DNA of 64,000 nucleotides, taken from assembly GCF_003287875.1 (NCBI RefSeq), contig NZ_QMKK01000032.1, positions 1 through 64,000 of the forward strand, given 5' to 3'. The position numbers and the translations under genes are program-made. The notes beneath the pieces are model-generated. The model did not search any database, was not told the origin of the DNA, and saw only the letters and a program-made list of their open reading frames with translations. The stretch comes from Martinezella tropici. GTDB lineage: Bacteria > Pseudomonadota > Alphaproteobacteria > Rhizobiales > Rhizobiaceae. How positions within the stretch are numbered: position 1 is the stretch's first letter; every line of letters starts with the position of its first letter. Positions 62,411 through 64,000 of the stretch are shown piece by piece.

Positions 62411-62440
62411 AAGCCTGACGTTTTCCAATCCGCCAGGCTT
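62411..62440 (+). terminator. First terminator of the porin gene
   Basis: AAGCCTG (62411-62417) and CAGGCTT (62434-62440) form a perfect 7-bp stem with CTT after it, 33 bases past the porin stop. Confidence 0.65.
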
Positions 62441-62474
62441 CTTACATTGATCGGTTGACCTCCGATCAAACCGG

Positions 62475-62511
62475 AAGGATCCGGTTTTCCCTACCGGATC
62501 CTTCTTGTTTT
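62475..62511 (+). terminator. Second terminator of the porin gene
   Basis: AAGGATCCGG (62475-62484) and CCGGATCCTT (62494-62503) form a perfect 10-bp stem with a 9-base loop followed by CTTGTTTT. A strong Rho-independent terminator in tandem with the first. Confidence 0.8.
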
Positions 62512-62640
62512 CAAGCTAATCCGTTCAGAATGATGGATGACGAGTTCGACTTCGACGCATCCCATCCATTTCGGGAAGCACGAAGTTCTGGCTGGCTGTT
62601 AGTTTCCAGAACTGAACTAACCATGGAGTGATGATGCGGA

Positions 62641-62945
62641 CGCCTCCATGCCAGAGACAGCGACTGTGTTATTGGCTGGTTGCGGCCTTAAAACTGGGAG
62701 TGTCCGCAAATGCAGATTGCAAAGATAGGGCTCGACCTGGTGAAGAACATTTTTCAGGTCCGCTGCATAGAAGCTAAAGGCAACGGTTTGGTCCGGCGCA
62801 GCCTACGTCGCTAGGCCGTTATCAACTTCTTTGGGAAACTCGCCCTTGCCTTGTCTGCATTGAAGCCGGTGGGCGCGAGAGATTAGAGTGGGCACACACC
62901 GTTCGTCTGATACCTCCCGCCTATGTGAGGCCATATTCTTGAATA
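62641..62945 (+). mobile_element. IS110-family transposase relic
   Basis: From ATG 62710 the plus strand reads MQIAKIGLDLVKNIFQVRCI and continues to VRRSLRR, then a TAG at 62812; beyond it AVINFFGKLALALSALKPVG, then after frameshift HTVRLIPPAYVRPYS. These are successive blocks from the start of IS110/IS1111 transposases (RuvC-like DEDD domain, with the first Asp in GLDL). At least two stops and one frameshift make it inactive, and the C-terminal Ser-containing part is absent. Bases 62641-62709 resemble the usual upstream end of such elements. Confidence 0.8.
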
Positions 62946-63186
62946 GCTATCCGCTGGGGCAACCAACTTGCGCAGGCGAAGGCCGTTTTGCGAATATTGT
63001 TGGCAGTGACTCGTAAATCGAAAGCACTTATTTACCATTATAACGGTTTCATGACAGTTACGGCGCGACAATCCTTTTCATCGATACTCGCCCAATACTC
63101 ACTTGACGCATGCATGACGCTTGGCGCCATTTTTCATTTCTGCGGTCCTATGAAGGCAACTTGCGGATCATTTTGAGCGATCAGAA
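62946..63186. other. Leader region of the second chemoreceptor gene
   Basis: 240 bases between the IS110 relic and the chemoreceptor ATG. It may hold the receptor's promoter. Short open frames on both strands (for example 62988-63176 plus) have no recognisable product. Confidence 0.35.
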
Positions 63187-64000
63187 ATGTTTTCAGCTAT
63201 TTCATCCCGCATCGGCGCAAAGCTCGCGGCTCTCTCTGTCATCGGCATCCTGATGGTCGCAATCATGCTTTTGATCGTGCTCTATGGCGGTCAGGTGATT
63301 GGTGACCGCTCGAACCTGCTCAAAAACGAGTTGATTGTTTCTCGCGACATCATCGACGCGAAAGCATCTCTGCGCGGAATGCAGATTGGCGTTCGCGATT
63401 TGAGACTGGCAACGTCCCCGGAAGAGGTGGCCAAAGCAGTCGATTACCTATCCGCACGCCATCATTCGGTGATCTCATTTCTGGATGAGGCAAACAATGG
63501 GCTGAAGTCGCACGCCGACCGGGATCGGGTACAAGGCCTCAAGACTCTGAGCGAAAACTATTTCGCCATGGCAACCGATCTGGTCGATGTTTTGAAGGCG
63601 ATGCTGCAGAGTAAAGATAGCTCCGCCGCTGCCCAAGCAAAATCAGCGGAGCTTCAGGCAAAGCTTCTGATGATATCCGACCAGGCCGCAAAGCTGTTCG
63701 ACGACGGGGTCAGCGCTGCGAAGAAAGCAGCCGACCAAGCGGAGGAAGACGCAAATTCGGCTGCAAGTCTGGTCCTGCTGCTCAACCTTGGCATCGGTCT
63801 CCTGGCGATTATGACATTGATCGTCTCGGCCATCTACGGATCCAAAGCGATTGTCCGCCCGATCGTCGGTTTGACCGACAGCATGGATAAACTTGCGCAT
63901 GGAGATCTGGATGCCCCGGTACCCCACATCGGTCGACACGACGAAATCGGCGCAATGGCGCGCGCCGTCGAGGTCTTCAAACAAAACGGCATCAAGGTTC
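63187..64000 (+). CDS. Methyl-accepting chemotaxis protein, partial (runs off the window)
   Basis: From the ATG at 63187 the frame stays open to the last base (271 codons seen). The N-terminal membrane anchor is LAALSVIGILMVAIMLLIVL (about residues 14-33). A four-helix-bundle-like periplasmic domain follows (about 35-190, rich in Ala, Asp and Lys), then a second membrane segment near 196-218 (LVLLLNLGIGLLAIMTLIVS). The HAMP region ([38 protein letters not shown]) is the last part visible. The signalling domain must lie beyond the window. No close match to the chemoreceptor at the left edge outside HAMP. Confidence 0.9.
   Translation, partial: MFSAISSRIGAKLAALSVIGILMVAIMLLIVLYGGQVIGDRSNLLKNELIVSRDIIDAKASLRGMQIGVRDLRLATSPEEVAKAVDYLSARHHSVISFLDEANNGLKSHADRDRVQGLKTLSENYFAMATDLVDVLKAMLQSKDSSAAAQAKSAELQAKLLMISDQAAKLFDDGVSAAKKAADQAEEDANSAASLVLLLNLGIGLLAIMTLIVSAIYGSKAIVRPIVGLTDSMDKLAHGDLDAPVPHIGRHDEIGAMARAVEVFKQNGIKV

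Noticed and set aside
1..64000. CRISPR arrays, tRNA or rRNA genes, riboswitches, replication origin
   Set aside because: Looked for direct-repeat/spacer patterns, cloverleaf-like segments and iteron clusters by eye and saw none. A dedicated search (tRNAscan, Rfam) would be decisive.

Overview
The window looks like a stretch of accessory chromosome or large plasmid from an alphaproteobacterium of the Rhizobiales, probably Rhizobiaceae-like. The evidence is an Omp2/RopA-type porin, a rhizobial-style chemoreceptor at each edge, many LysR, GntR and TetR regulators, and catabolic operons with ATGA overlaps between genes. I saw no rRNA, tRNA, CRISPR array or replication gene.

Layout. 0-2.4 kb: methyl-accepting chemotaxis protein. 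2.6-3.1 kb: short AraC regulator. 3.9-8.7 kb (minus): a LigB/LigA-type extradiol dioxygenase pair, an MFS transporter, an SDR-fold protein without the usual catalytic Tyr and Lys, and a malic enzyme broken by a frameshift. 8.9-11.7 kb: large winged-helix/ATPase regulator. 12-17.2 kb: a GntR-controlled divergent unit (dehydrogenase, cupin, DapA-type aldolase, MFS) with a perfect palindromic operator candidate. 17.9-23.3 kb (plus): a tightly overlapped, GC-rich operon of two alpha/beta hydrolases, a flavin monooxygenase, an amidohydrolase and a TetR regulator, followed by an IS5-family element whose terminal inverted repeats are visible. 24.7-27.6 kb: aminotransferase, RraA-type aldolase, LysR.

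27.6-33.7 kb (minus): MFS, accB, accC, pxpB, pxpC, a BCCP-like protein without the biotinyl lysine, and pxpA. Together these amount to a split urea-carboxylase-like enzyme plus a lactamase-type subunit, and this is the most intriguing candidate system in the window. 33.8-36.0 kb: debris of a LysR gene and a thiolase beside an intact 3-oxoacid CoA-transferase pair. 36.1-44.9 kb (minus): a ten-gene ring-cleavage operon (alpha/beta hydrolase, EthD, VOC dioxygenase, Rieske ferredoxin, flavin hydroxylase, MFS, cupin, FAA hydrolase, epimerase, cyclase) with a divergent LysR. 46.3-52.7 kb: an MFS paralogue, another LysR, and a five-gene redox operon (CrtI-like flavoprotein, small protein, quinone-reductase-like enzyme, SDR, SnoaL). 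53.1-61 kb: a TetR-controlled efflux operon (NDH-2-like flavoprotein, membrane fusion protein, RND pump, small membrane protein) and a second TetR. 61.3-64 kb: porin with two terminators, an IS110 relic, and the start of a second chemoreceptor that runs off the window.

Overall the region is a mosaic of catabolic modules, each made of a transporter, a regulator and oxygenases, hydrolases or aldolases, separated by pseudogenes and IS remains. The aromatic modules would feed oxo-acids into the CoA-transferase/thiolase and RraA/DapA aldolase steps. Substrates cannot be named from sequence alone.
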